Part shown: positions 31,610-39,452 of the stretch, one piece after another
Layout of the letters: every line of letters begins with the position of its first letter
Position numbering within the stretch: position 1 is the first letter of the stretch
NCBI GenBank assembly: GCA_018241335.1
Contig: JAFEEA010000007.1
Location: 1 to 42,353, forward strand
Source of the DNA: Pseudomonadota bacterium
GTDB taxonomy: Bacteria > Pseudomonadota > Alphaproteobacteria > Caulobacterales > Caulobacteraceae
Direction of reading: 5' to 3'
DNA length: 42,353 bases
Notes under the pieces: generated by a model
What the model saw: only the letters and a program-made list of their open reading frames with translations
Databases searched by the model: none
What the model was told of the DNA's origin: nothing
Position numbers and translations under genes: made by a program

Positions 31610-32349
31610 CGGACTGTCCACCCGCCGTCGATGACGATCTCGGCGCCGGTCATGAAGGCCGAGCGGTCAGACGCCAGGAACAGCGCCGCCTCCGCCACCT
31701 CCTCCGGCTCGCCGGCGCGCCGCAGCGGCGCGGAGGCGACCGTCGCCGGATCGAAGTCGCCGCTCATCCCGGTGCGCACGAAGCCGGGGTGCAGGGTGTT
31801 CACCCGTATCCCAGCCGGCCCCAGCTCCAGCGCCGCCGCCTTGGCCAGCAGCCGCACCCCGGCCTTGGACGCCGTATAGTGGATATGGTCCGCAACCCCG
31901 ATCTTGCCCGCGATCGAAGCCACCATGATCACCGAGCCGCCGCCGCGCCGCCGCAGGGCGGCCTCGGCGTGCTTGAGGCCCAGGAACGGCCCCTTGAGGT
32001 TGATGTCGTTCACCCGCCTGAAGTCGGCCAGCGACAGATCCTGCGTCCGCGCCATCTCCGATACGCCGGCGTTCAGCACCAGGATGTCGAGCCCGCCCTG
32101 CTGCGCCTCGGCCGCCGCGATCACGTCCGGCCAGGCGGCGGCTTCGGCCTGATCGGCCGCGATGAAGCGCGCCGCGCCGCCCTGATCGCGAATGGACGCG
32201 GCCGCCGCCTCGCCCGCCGCCCCATCCCGGCCGGTCAAGGTCACAGCCGCCCCCGCCCGCGCCAGGCGCAAGGCGATCGCGCGCCCGATGCCCCGGGTCG
32301 CGCCCGTCACGACCGCCGACCGGCCCGCCAGTTCCTTTTCGTCGGCCAC
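31606..32349 (-). CDS. SDR family oxidoreductase
   Basis: 247-aa classical SDR: TGATRGIG, LNAG, VASIAG, YTASK. Start is uncertain: GTG 32349 (VADEKELAGR) has a GAGGG site upstream and fits the usual N-terminus of the family. GTG 32367 lacks such a site and overlaps the terminator region of the TonB gene. First gene of the ten-gene minus-strand operon that ends with the molybdopterin oxidoreductase. No clear promoter is visible in the short gap to the TonB gene, so expression may start inside or through the receptor gene. Confidence 0.88.
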   Translation of the reverse strand: MADEKELAGRSAVVTGATRGIGRAIALRLARAGAAVTLTGRDGAAGEAAAASIRDQGGAARFIAADQAEAAAWPDVIAAAEAQQGGLDILVLNAGVSEMARTQDLSLADFRRVNDINLKGPFLGLKHAEAALRRRGGGSVIMVASIAGKIGVADHIHYTASKAGVRLLAKAAALELGPAGIRVNTLHPGFVRTGMSGDFDPATVASAPLRRAGEPEEVAEAALFLASDRSAFMTGAEIVIDGGWTVR

Positions 32350-32371
32350 GCGACCCTCGAACCCCACAACG

Positions 32372-32409
32372 GAAAAAGAGACGCCGCCTCCGGATCGACC
32401 GGAGGCGGC
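32372..32409 (-). terminator. Rho-independent terminator of the TonB receptor gene
   Basis: In the leftward direction, GCCGCCTCCGG-TCGAT-CCGGAGGCGGC forms a perfect 11-bp GC-rich stem with a 5-base loop (32409-32383) and is followed by GTCTCTTTTTCC. It begins 13 bases past the TonB stop. It would cut transcription before the ten-gene operon that starts at 32349. Confidence 0.85.
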
Positions 32410-32422
32410 GCCTTAAGCGAAA

Positions 32423-34786
32423 CTAGAAGCGGTAGCCCAGCTCGACGCCCCAGGTGCGCGGCGGGATGCCGGTGCCGAAGGTGAAGAGGCCAGCCACGGC
32501 CAGGGCGCCGGCCAGGTGCCGCTCGTCGAGCAGGTTGCGCCCGAACACCGACACCCGGACCGTGCCGTTTCCGGCGGGGCGCTCGAAGCCAAGGCTGGCG
32601 TCCACCAGGTTGGTCGCGATCGCGTGGCCGCGCGGGTCGTTGACCGCCGGAACGTAGGTGCAGTTGGTCGTCGTCGGACAGCCCGCGCCGGTGTAGATTC
32701 CGGTGCCCGGGGCGGCCGTGATGACGGTCTCGTGGGCGCCGATGTACCGGTAGTCGGCGCTCAAGGTCCAAGTGCCGTATGAGACGGGCTGCTTGTAGTC
32801 GAACCCGATGTCCGCCGTGACGTTCGGCGCGCGCCGCAGCTTCAGGGTCGAAAGGTCGTCCTTCAGCGTGGGGTAGGTCTCGTCCACCTGGGTGAACTTG
32901 CCGTAGCGCGCGTGGAGCAGGCCCAGCGACGCGCGCAGGCTGAGGTTGCGGGTCGCCTGGGCCTGGACCTCGAACTCCGCCCCGTAGATGCGGGCCTGGG
33001 CGGCGTTGGCGACCAGGGTCTCCTGGGCGTTTGCCCCGCCGCTGGTGACGGGGACGACCACCTCTTCCTGCTTGTTGGAATATTCGGTGTCGAACACCGA
33101 GGCGTTGAAGATCAGGCGATGGTCGAGCCACTCCGTCTTCGTGCCGATCTCGTAGGCGTCGACGAGCTCGGGATTGTAGGGCGTGGTGCTGGAGGTGACC
33201 GTGGCCGAGCGGCCATTGTAGCCGCCGGACCGGAAGCCGCGGGAATAGGACGCATAGACCATGATGTCCTGCGTCGGCCGCCAGTCCAGCGAGGCCTTGG
33301 GCGTGAACTCCGCCCAGCTGCTGTGCGCATCGGTCGGGAAGCCCGGCACGCCGACATAGGCGTTCTGCAGGCTCTTTTCGTCGCGGGTGTAGCGCCCTCC
33401 GACGCTCAGCCGCCAGCCCTCGGCGAAGTTCCAGTTGGCGTCGCCGAAGACGGCGTAGGATCTGGAATTGTGCTCGACTTGCTGACGTCCCTGGGCCGGC
33501 AGGCCCGCGGCCAGTTGCAGCAGCTCACCGTAGTTGGTCGCCTGGTCCAGGCTGTAGTGGCTGTCGAAATAGTAGACGCCGACCACATAGTCGATCGCCT
33601 GCCCGACCTTGCCCGCCGCGCGCAGCTCCTGGCTGATCTGGTGATACTTCTGGTCACGCACGGTGTCGAAGAAGTCGACCGAGACCGCGTCGAAGTCCTG
33701 AACCGCATGCTCGGTGTTCTGGCGATAGCCGGTCACCGAGGTGATGGTGACGGAGCCCAGCCGCCAGTTGGCCTGCGCCGTCACGTCGTTCTCGCTGTTG
33801 TTGAGAACCCCCAGCTTGTTGGTGAAGGTCGTGTAGAGGTCGGCGCCGGTGTTTCGGTTGCACTGGTCGGCGGTCGGCTGCAGCGGCGGACCGAGGAAGA
33901 CCAGCGAACCGCCCGGACCGAACGGCAGGGACGCGCAGATCAGGTCGGAGCTGGTCGACAGCGGGGCCTGGTCGTTGTGGCTGCGCTCGCGCTCGTGTTC
34001 GAGCGTCAGGTTGAGGTCGAACTTGTCGGTCGGCTGGAACAGGAAGTCGACGCCGTAGCGGGTGACGTCCGAACCGGGCGTGAATTGCTTGAGGGTGGCG
34101 TTGTACATGTAGCCGTCGGACTTGCGTTCCGAGACGAACAGCTTGGTCGACAGCATGTCGCCGACCTTCGGCAGGTTCAGGACGCCCTTGTATTCCTGGC
34201 GCCCATAGTCGCCGACGATGAAGTCCAGGTTCGCGCCGAACTCCCCGGTCGGGCGGGTGCGCTGCAGGCTGACCACGCCGCCGATGGTGTTGCGGCCGAA
34301 CAGGGTGCCTTGCGGCCCGCGCAGCACCTGAATGGACTGAAGGTCGAAGGTGTCGGTCAGCTGGCCGGTGTTGGTGCCGATGTAGACGTCGTCGACCAGC
34401 ACGCCCACGGCGGGGTCGAATGACTTCTCGATGTCCTCGAAGCTGATGCCGCGGATCGAGATGGCGGCGGCGGAGGGGCCGGCGTTGACCGGATCGATGA
34501 CCAGGCTGGGCGCGCGCCCGGCCAGGTCGCGGATGTCCACGGCCGCCGCGTTCTTCAGTTGCGAAGGCGAGACCGCCGAGACCGACAGCGGCGTCGACTG
34601 GATGTTCTCGTCCCTGCGCCGGGCGTTGACGATGACCGTCTCCACCTCCACCGCGCCGCCCGCGGCGGCCTGGGTTGTCGTCGCCGCCGTTTCCGCCAAC
34701 GCGGGTGACAGCAGCCCTGCCAGCAGATACGCGCCAAGCGAAGCAACAAGCGGTCGCGCAATACGACCGTTGACCGGATACGCCAT
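32423..34786 (-). CDS. TonB-dependent outer-membrane receptor
   Basis: 787-aa outer-membrane transporter. Signal peptide ends ...SPALA. A TonB-box-like ETVIVNA is followed by the plug domain (ENIQSTPLSVSAV; RGPQGTLFGRNTIGG) and a 22-stranded barrel ending with aromatic WGVELGYRF. This branch is common in sphingomonad and caulobacter-type catabolic clusters, where it takes up hydrophobic or plant-derived compounds rather than iron; no Fe-siderophore feature is seen. Start ATG 34786 after GGGAGGA; an upstream frame to 34888 lacks signal-peptide character. Its promoter region is shared with the divergent SDR at 35013. Confidence 0.93.
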   Translation of the reverse strand: MAYPVNGRIARPLVASLGAYLLAGLLSPALAETAATTTQAAAGGAVEVETVIVNARRRDENIQSTPLSVSAVSPSQLKNAAAVDIRDLAGRAPSLVIDPVNAGPSAAAISIRGISFEDIEKSFDPAVGVLVDDVYIGTNTGQLTDTFDLQSIQVLRGPQGTLFGRNTIGGVVSLQRTRPTGEFGANLDFIVGDYGRQEYKGVLNLPKVGDMLSTKLFVSERKSDGYMYNATLKQFTPGSDVTRYGVDFLFQPTDKFDLNLTLEHERERSHNDQAPLSTSSDLICASLPFGPGGSLVFLGPPLQPTADQCNRNTGADLYTTFTNKLGVLNNSENDVTAQANWRLGSVTITSVTGYRQNTEHAVQDFDAVSVDFFDTVRDQKYHQISQELRAAGKVGQAIDYVVGVYYFDSHYSLDQATNYGELLQLAAGLPAQGRQQVEHNSRSYAVFGDANWNFAEGWRLSVGGRYTRDEKSLQNAYVGVPGFPTDAHSSWAEFTPKASLDWRPTQDIMVYASYSRGFRSGGYNGRSATVTSSTTPYNPELVDAYEIGTKTEWLDHRLIFNASVFDTEYSNKQEEVVVPVTSGGANAQETLVANAAQARIYGAEFEVQAQATRNLSLRASLGLLHARYGKFTQVDETYPTLKDDLSTLKLRRAPNVTADIGFDYKQPVSYGTWTLSADYRYIGAHETVITAAPGTGIYTGAGCPTTTNCTYVPAVNDPRGHAIATNLVDASLGFERPAGNGTVRVSVFGRNLLDERHLAGALAVAGLFTFGTGIPPRTWGVELGYRF

Positions 34787-34876
34787 CGGCGTCCTCCCCC
34801 TGATTTTGGGAGCTCGGGAGGCGCTGAACGCGTCCCCTCCTGCCCCTCTGTGATGACGCGATCTTCGGCGCGCTTC

Positions 34877-34908
34877 AAAAAAAGTCAAGCGTGCTTGTTA
34901 TAAGCAAG
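34877..34908. promoter_or_regulatory. Divergent control region with GCTTGACTTTTTTT and CAAGC-GT-GCTTG
   Basis: Minus-strand GCTTGACTTTTTTT (34890-34877) is the same element as at 18161 with a 7-base T-run; TTGACT may be the -35 for the TonB gene, with AAGATC 17 bases further. It overlaps a dyad CAAGC-GT-GCTTG (34886-34897) and abuts CTTG-N7-CAAG (34894-34908), both suited to a dimeric regulator that controls the receptor and the SDR-P450 operon at once. Confidence 0.5.
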
Positions 34909-35012
34909 TTTATCTGTTTCTTTTCGACGTGACAGATTTCTCCGCAGGCCGCAGGCTCGCGGCAATGATCCCCGACCGGGGGACGAGTTCACTTGGGGAG
35001 GGTCAGGCGCCC

Positions 35013-35780
35013 ATGCGTCTAAAGGGGAAAGTCGCCCTGATTTCGGGCGCCGCCAGCGGCATCGGCGCGGCCTGCGCCCGGCGCTTCATCGAGGAAGGCG
35101 CCAGCGTCGTCCTGGGCGACATCCAGATCGAAAAGGGCGATGCGGCGGCCGGCGCCCTGGGCCCGAACGCCTGCTTCATCCGGCTCGACGTCACCTCCGA
35201 CAGCGACTGGGCCGACGCGGTTCGGCTGGCCCAGTCCCGGTTCGGCGCCCTGACCACCGTGGTCAATTCGGCCGGCGTCTCCATCCCCGCCACGATCGAG
35301 GACGAGACGCTGGAGGGCTTCCGCCGCACCATCGGGATCAACCTCGATGGGACCTTCCTGGGGTGCAAGCATGGCGTCGCGGCGCTGAAGGGCGGCCGGG
35401 GCGGCTCCATCGTCAACATGGCCTCGACCCTGGGCGTGCGCGCCGGCGCCATCTTCCCCGCCTATGCGGCTTCGAAGGGCGGCGTGCGCCTGCTGACCCG
35501 TTCGGTGGCCCTGCACTGCGCCGAGCAGGGCTACGACATCCGCTGCAACGCCATTCTGCCGGGCGCCATCCACACCGAGATGGTCGACGGCTACATCGCC
35601 GCCGGTGAAGCGGCGGGCGCCACGCGCGAGTCGGTGATCGAGGGGTTCGCCTCCGTCCACCCGATGAAACGCCTCGGCCGTCCCAGCGAACCGGCCGAAG
35701 CGGCCGTCTTCCTGGCTTCCGACGAGTCCAGCTTCACCACCGGCGCCGACCTGCCGGTGGACGGCGGCTACCTGGCCTGA
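35013..35780 (+). CDS. SDR family oxidoreductase
   Basis: 255-aa classical SDR: SGAASGIG near the N-terminus, NSAG in place of NNAG, MASTLG with catalytic Ser, YAASK. Start at ATG 35013 (MRLKGKVALISG); a GGGGAGG lies 12 bases upstream; an earlier GTG at 34929 is not favoured. First gene of the SDR-P450-epoxide hydrolase operon; 11 bases separate it from the P450 gene. It may oxidise a hydroxyl made by the P450 or the diol made by the hydrolase. Confidence 0.9.
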   Translation: MRLKGKVALISGAASGIGAACARRFIEEGASVVLGDIQIEKGDAAAGALGPNACFIRLDVTSDSDWADAVRLAQSRFGALTTVVNSAGVSIPATIEDETLEGFRRTIGINLDGTFLGCKHGVAALKGGRGGSIVNMASTLGVRAGAIFPAYAASKGGVRLLTRSVALHCAEQGYDIRCNAILPGAIHTEMVDGYIAAGEAAGATRESVIEGFASVHPMKRLGRPSEPAEAAVFLASDESSFTTGADLPVDGGYLA

Positions 35781-35791
35781 AGGAGATCGAC

Positions 35792-37078
35792 ATGGCCCCT
35801 GACGACCTGCCCGCGCCGACCACCGATGCGCGCACCTGCCCCCTGTCGCAGATCAACGCCTTCGACCCGGACCTGCTCCAGGACCCCTACCCCTACTTCG
35901 CGCGCCTGCGCGCCGAGGCGCCGGTGTTCCGCGACCCCAACACCGGCATCGTCTCGGTCTCGACCTACGACCTGATCATGGAGGTCAACCGCCAGCCCCT
36001 GGTCTTTTCGAACGACTTCGCCACGGCCCTGCGCTCCGGCTCGACCCAGGGCGTGGACCAGGACGAGATGGCCATCCTCTCCAAGGGCTGGCCGGTGACC
36101 AACACCATGCTCACCGCCGATCCGCCGGCCCACACCCGCTATCGCAAGCTCGCCGCCAAGGCCTTCACCTTCAAGCGCGTCGAAGGCATGGGCGACTATG
36201 TGGCCAAGGTCACCAACGACCTCATCGACACCTTCGTCGCCGACGGCCGATGCGAGTTCAAGTCGGCCTTCGCCAACCACCTGCCGATGACGATCATCGC
36301 CGACAGCCTGGGCGCGCCGCGCAGCGACATGGGCCGCTTTCACCAGTGGTCCGACGCCTTCGTGGTCCAGTTGGGCGGCGTTTCCGACAAGGCCGCCCGT
36401 CTCGACGCGGCCGAGAAGATCGTCGAGTTCCAGCGCTACTTCGTGGACCGAATCGAGGAAAAGCGCGCCAACCCGACCGAGGACATCATCTCCGATCTCG
36501 TTCACGCCGACCTCTCCGAGGAAGGCGATCCGCGCAAGATGGACTATTCGGAGCTGCTCTCGATCCTTCAGCAGCTCCTGGTGGCCGGCAACGAGACGAC
36601 GGCCCACTCCCTGACCGCCGGCCTCTACTACCTGATCTCCAACCCCGACCAGCTGGCCAGGGTGAAGGCCGATCCGGACCTCATCCCAGGCTTCGTCGAG
36701 GAGACGCTGCGCTACCTCACCCCCACCAACAACATGTGGCGGGTGGCAACGCGCGACGCCGAGATCGGCGGGTTCCCGGTCAAGGCGGGCGAGATGATCC
36801 TGGTCCGCTATGGTTCCGGCAATCGCGACGACGCGCACTTTCCCGACGCGAACCGTTTCGATGTGGCGCGTGACAACGCCCGCTCGCACCTGGCCTTCGG
36901 CGCCGGGATCCACACCTGCATCGGCGCCTCCCTGGCCCGCAAGGAGATGGTCACCGCCTTCCCCATCCTGCTCGATCGGCTGAAGAACTTGCGCTTCCAG
37001 GATGGCCGCAACACCTTCCGATACAGCCCCAACATCCTGCTGCGCGGGGTGCTGGAGCTGCACCTGGCCTTCGATTAG
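35792..37078 (+). CDS. Cytochrome P450
   Basis: 428-aa soluble bacterial P450. I-helix oxygen-activation motif AGNETT (265-270), ExxR at 304-307, and the heme loop FGAGIHTCIG with axial Cys376. No N-terminal anchor. Class I type would need a ferredoxin and reductase; neither is adjacent. Good GAAGGAG site at ATG 35792. It lies between an SDR and an epoxide-hydrolase-like gene, so epoxidation or hydroxylation of a hydrophobic ring or side chain is a reasonable inference. No CYP family is assigned. Confidence 0.95.
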   Translation: MAPDDLPAPTTDARTCPLSQINAFDPDLLQDPYPYFARLRAEAPVFRDPNTGIVSVSTYDLIMEVNRQPLVFSNDFATALRSGSTQGVDQDEMAILSKGWPVTNTMLTADPPAHTRYRKLAAKAFTFKRVEGMGDYVAKVTNDLIDTFVADGRCEFKSAFANHLPMTIIADSLGAPRSDMGRFHQWSDAFVVQLGGVSDKAARLDAAEKIVEFQRYFVDRIEEKRANPTEDIISDLVHADLSEEGDPRKMDYSELLSILQQLLVAGNETTAHSLTAGLYYLISNPDQLARVKADPDLIPGFVEETLRYLTPTNNMWRVATRDAEIGGFPVKAGEMILVRYGSGNRDDAHFPDANRFDVARDNARSHLAFGAGIHTCIGASLARKEMVTAFPILLDRLKNLRFQDGRNTFRYSPNILLRGVLELHLAFD

Positions 37079-37087
37079 GCTGCAGCC

Positions 37088-37456
37088 ATGTCGAACAGCC
37101 AAATCGTCAAGGACTTCATCGCCGCCTGGGAGGCGCGTTCCATCGACGCGATCCTGTCGTTCATGGCGCCCGACGCGCACTACCTGAACGTCGGCCTGCC
37201 CGAGGCGGTGGGCCATGAACAGATCCGCGCCATGCTGACGCCGTTCCTGGGCGGGGCCAAGGAGGTCCGCTGGACGGTGCACCACATCGCCGAGACCGCA
37301 GCGGGCGTCGTCCTGACCGAACGGACGGACGACTTCGTCATGGCCGACCGCACGGTGTCGCTGGCGGTGATGGGCGTGTTCGAGCTGAAGGGCGGCAAGA
37401 TCACGGCTTGGCGCGACTACTTCGACGTGCCGGGCTTCCAGCGCCAGATGGCCTGA
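37088..37456 (+). CDS. Limonene-1,2-epoxide hydrolase family protein
   Basis: 122-aa NTF2-fold protein of the limonene-epoxide hydrolase (LEH) family. The known LEH catalytic set is Tyr, Asn, Arg, Asp and Asp; here Tyr32 and Asn34 (YLN), Arg79 and Asp81 (RTD), and Asp110 or Asp113 in WRDYFD fill those roles. This supports a real epoxide hydrolase activity (water attack, one-step mechanism) rather than just the fold. Separated from the P450 stop by nine bases, so the pair would epoxidise then hydrate. Only a weak ribosome site is visible. Physiological epoxide unknown. Confidence 0.87.
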   Translation: MSNSQIVKDFIAAWEARSIDAILSFMAPDAHYLNVGLPEAVGHEQIRAMLTPFLGGAKEVRWTVHHIAETAAGVVLTERTDDFVMADRTVSLAVMGVFELKGGKITAWRDYFDVPGFQRQMA

Positions 37457-37474
37457 GCGCTGGCGTCGGCCCGA

Positions 37475-37783
37475 TCAGCGCATGTAGGGCGCGCGGTCGG
37501 CGAACACGATCGTCTCGCTGAGCACCGTCTCGTCCAGCACCGCCTTGATGGCCGGGAACCGCGGATCGGCGATGAAGGCCTTCAGCGCCCGGTCGAAGTG
37601 TCCGAAGTCCTCCAGTTCCCAAAGGTCGATCACCGTGTTCAGCCGGCCCGTCCGCTGCACGAAGGCGCCGGCCAGCCGCCAGCCGTGGCCCTCCAGGATC
37701 GGCGTCGCCTCGCCCATGGCCGCCATGAACTTCGCCATCCCGGCCGCCCGCACCTCCAGCGTCACATGGGCGAAGGTCGACAT
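37475..37783 (-). CDS. NIPSNAP/ABM-like dimeric alpha-beta barrel protein
   Basis: 102-aa protein with the ferredoxin-like fold of NIPSNAP: LEVRAAGMAKFMAA, VIDLWELEDFGHFDRALKAF, and a short C-terminal strand. Cofactor-independent monooxygenase or isomerase activity occurs in the superfamily, but NIPSNAP function is mostly unknown. ATG 37783 overlaps the stop of the upstream ThuA-like gene by one base. Last gene of an SDR-ThuA-NIPSNAP operon. Confidence 0.75.
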   Translation of the reverse strand: MSTFAHVTLEVRAAGMAKFMAAMGEATPILEGHGWRLAGAFVQRTGRLNTVIDLWELEDFGHFDRALKAFIADPRFPAIKAVLDETVLSETIVFADRAPYMR

Positions 37784-38547
37784 CAGCCGCGCTCCAGCGC
37801 CGGCGCCTTGGCCCAGCCAAGTCCCCGCCGCAGCAGGTCATAGAACACCGGCAGGTCCCACGAGCCCTTCTCCGGAACCGGATAGAACTCGATCATCGGC
37901 TGCATGTCATAGTGGCCCCGGCAGTGGCCCAGGGTCAGGTACAGCACCGCCCCCTGCCCCACCGGATGCAGGTAGAACACCGGGTGCTTGGCCTTGGGCC
38001 AGTCGGCCTCGACGAAGCCGGTGGCCTGGCCCTCGAACTCCGTCTCCAGCAGGACGTGCAGGTCGCCGTAGTATTCCGACAGATAGAGCTCGTCCGTCGC
38101 CTCGAAGGGTTCGACGCCCTTGACCAGGGGATGCTCCGGATCGGCCACCGTCACGCGATAGGGCGCGATCGGCGGGTGGGCGATGAACATCGAACCCAGG
38201 GTCTGCATGAAGTGCGGCGCCCAGCGCGGGCTGTCCACCAGGCCGTTCTGCAGGAACCTCAGGATCGAGTTGGTGCCGTGCAGGGCCAGCCAGCGGCCGC
38301 CCTTCTCCACCCAGGCCCTAAGCGCCTCCTGCTCGTCCAGGCTCGGCATGACGTCGCAGGTGTAGGTCACCAGCAGGTCCGCCGCGGCGATGGCGGCCAG
38401 GTTGGAATAGTCCTCGAACACCCGCACCCGGATGCGGTCGTCCTCGGCCAGCAGCTTCAGCAGCTCCAGCCGGGCGAAGTCGATGTCGTGGTACTTGCCG
38501 CCGGCGATCAGGACGCAGTTCAGGCGCCGCTTGGCTGGATCCGCCAT
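37783..38547 (-). CDS. ThuA-like domain protein, copy 2
   Basis: 254-aa ThuA-like protein: NCVLIAGGKYHDIDFAR, LLVTYTCDVMPSLDEQEALRAWVEKGGRWLALHGTNS (seen in parts), FEATDELYLSEYY and VFYLHPVGQGAVLYLTLGH are family marks. The catalytic-triad Cys of glutamine amidotransferases is not seen. It shares the fold but little detail with copy 1 at 24474, so they may be distant paralogs for different intermediates. Chemistry unknown; recent work in other bacteria links the family to sugar derivatives, but that may not apply here. Confidence 0.87.
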   Translation of the reverse strand: MADPAKRRLNCVLIAGGKYHDIDFARLELLKLLAEDDRIRVRVFEDYSNLAAIAAADLLVTYTCDVMPSLDEQEALRAWVEKGGRWLALHGTNSILRFLQNGLVDSPRWAPHFMQTLGSMFIAHPPIAPYRVTVADPEHPLVKGVEPFEATDELYLSEYYGDLHVLLETEFEGQATGFVEADWPKAKHPVFYLHPVGQGAVLYLTLGHCRGHYDMQPMIEFYPVPEKGSWDLPVFYDLLRRGLGWAKAPALERG

Positions 38548-38554
38548 GGCCGCC

Positions 38555-39316
38555 TCAGAACTGGACGCGCTTGGTCACGCCGCCGTCGATGACGACGTTG
38601 GCGCCGGTCATGAACGGGCAGGCCGGCGAGGCCATGAAGGCGATCGCCTTGGCCACCTCTTCGCCGGTTCCCAGCCGCCCCATCGGCGCCGCCTTGACCG
38701 TCTGGTCGTACAGCGGGCGCATGTGGGTCTTGATCTGGTCCCACGAGCCGCCGTCGATGAACACGGGGCCCGGAGAGACCGTGTTCACCCGGATGCCCTT
38801 GGGCGCCAGTTGCTGGCTGAGGGCCGAGGCGTAGTTGATCACCGCCGCCTTGACCGCGTTGTAGGCCTGGGGCCCGAAGAAGTCCTCCAGGGCCGCGGTG
38901 GACGCCACCGCCACGATCGAGCCGGCCTTGGACTTCTCCAGGAACGGCAGCGCCGCCTCGACGCCGCGATAGGTGGCCATCAGGTCCAGGTTGAAGGTCG
39001 CCTTCCAGGTGTCCTCGCTGGCCGGCCCGCCGCCCGCCGAGGCGAACGAGATGAAGATGTCGCAGCCGCCCAGCTCGCCGGCGGCCTTGGCCACCCAGGC
39101 GCGGTAGGCGTCGGCGTCGGCCATGTCGACGGCCTGGCCGAACGCCTTGACCCCCTTGGCCTTCAGCGCCGCCACCGTCGCGTCGACGCCGGCCTGGCCG
39201 CGCGCGCACACCGCCACGTCGCAGCCTTCGGCGGCCAGAGCCTCGGCGGTGGCGCGGCCGATGCCCTTGCTGGCGCCGGCCAGGATCGCCTTCATTCCCT
39301 TCAGACCCAGATCCAT
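38555..39316 (-). CDS. SDR family oxidoreductase
   Basis: 253-aa SDR: GASKGIGR, an ASAGG motif in place of NNAG, VASTAA, YNAVK. The C-terminus has FMTGANVVIDGG. ATG 39316 has GGGGAGG upstream; the frame extends to 39667 but is not coding there. First gene of a three-gene operon (SDR, ThuA-like, NIPSNAP-like), divergent from the acyl-CoA dehydrogenase. Confidence 0.91.
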   Translation of the reverse strand: MDLGLKGMKAILAGASKGIGRATAEALAAEGCDVAVCARGQAGVDATVAALKAKGVKAFGQAVDMADADAYRAWVAKAAGELGGCDIFISFASAGGGPASEDTWKATFNLDLMATYRGVEAALPFLEKSKAGSIVAVASTAALEDFFGPQAYNAVKAAVINYASALSQQLAPKGIRVNTVSPGPVFIDGGSWDQIKTHMRPLYDQTVKAAPMGRLGTGEEVAKAIAFMASPACPFMTGANVVIDGGVTKRVQF

Positions 39317-39353
39317 GCTGACCTCCCCGTCAGGTCCGCCCGGCCCACTCAGT

Positions 39354-39393
39354 AAAAACCGGACGGCTTGTTTTTTATCGACCCGACTATAGA
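39354..39393. promoter_or_regulatory. Divergent control region with GCTTG-TTTTTT element
   Basis: The 136-base gap between the SDR and the acyl-CoA dehydrogenase holds AAAAAC-N10-GTTTTT (39354-39375) and GCTTGTTTTTT (39366-39376), a shortened form of the element at 18161 and 34877. A rightward TATAGA at 39388-39393 could be a -10, but its spacing from TTGTTT (14 bases) is short. Confidence 0.4.
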
Positions 39394-39452
39394 ATCCTCC
39401 AAGGCCGCGCGTCCAACGGAAAGACGGCCAGCCACGGGCGGGGAGAAACGAA

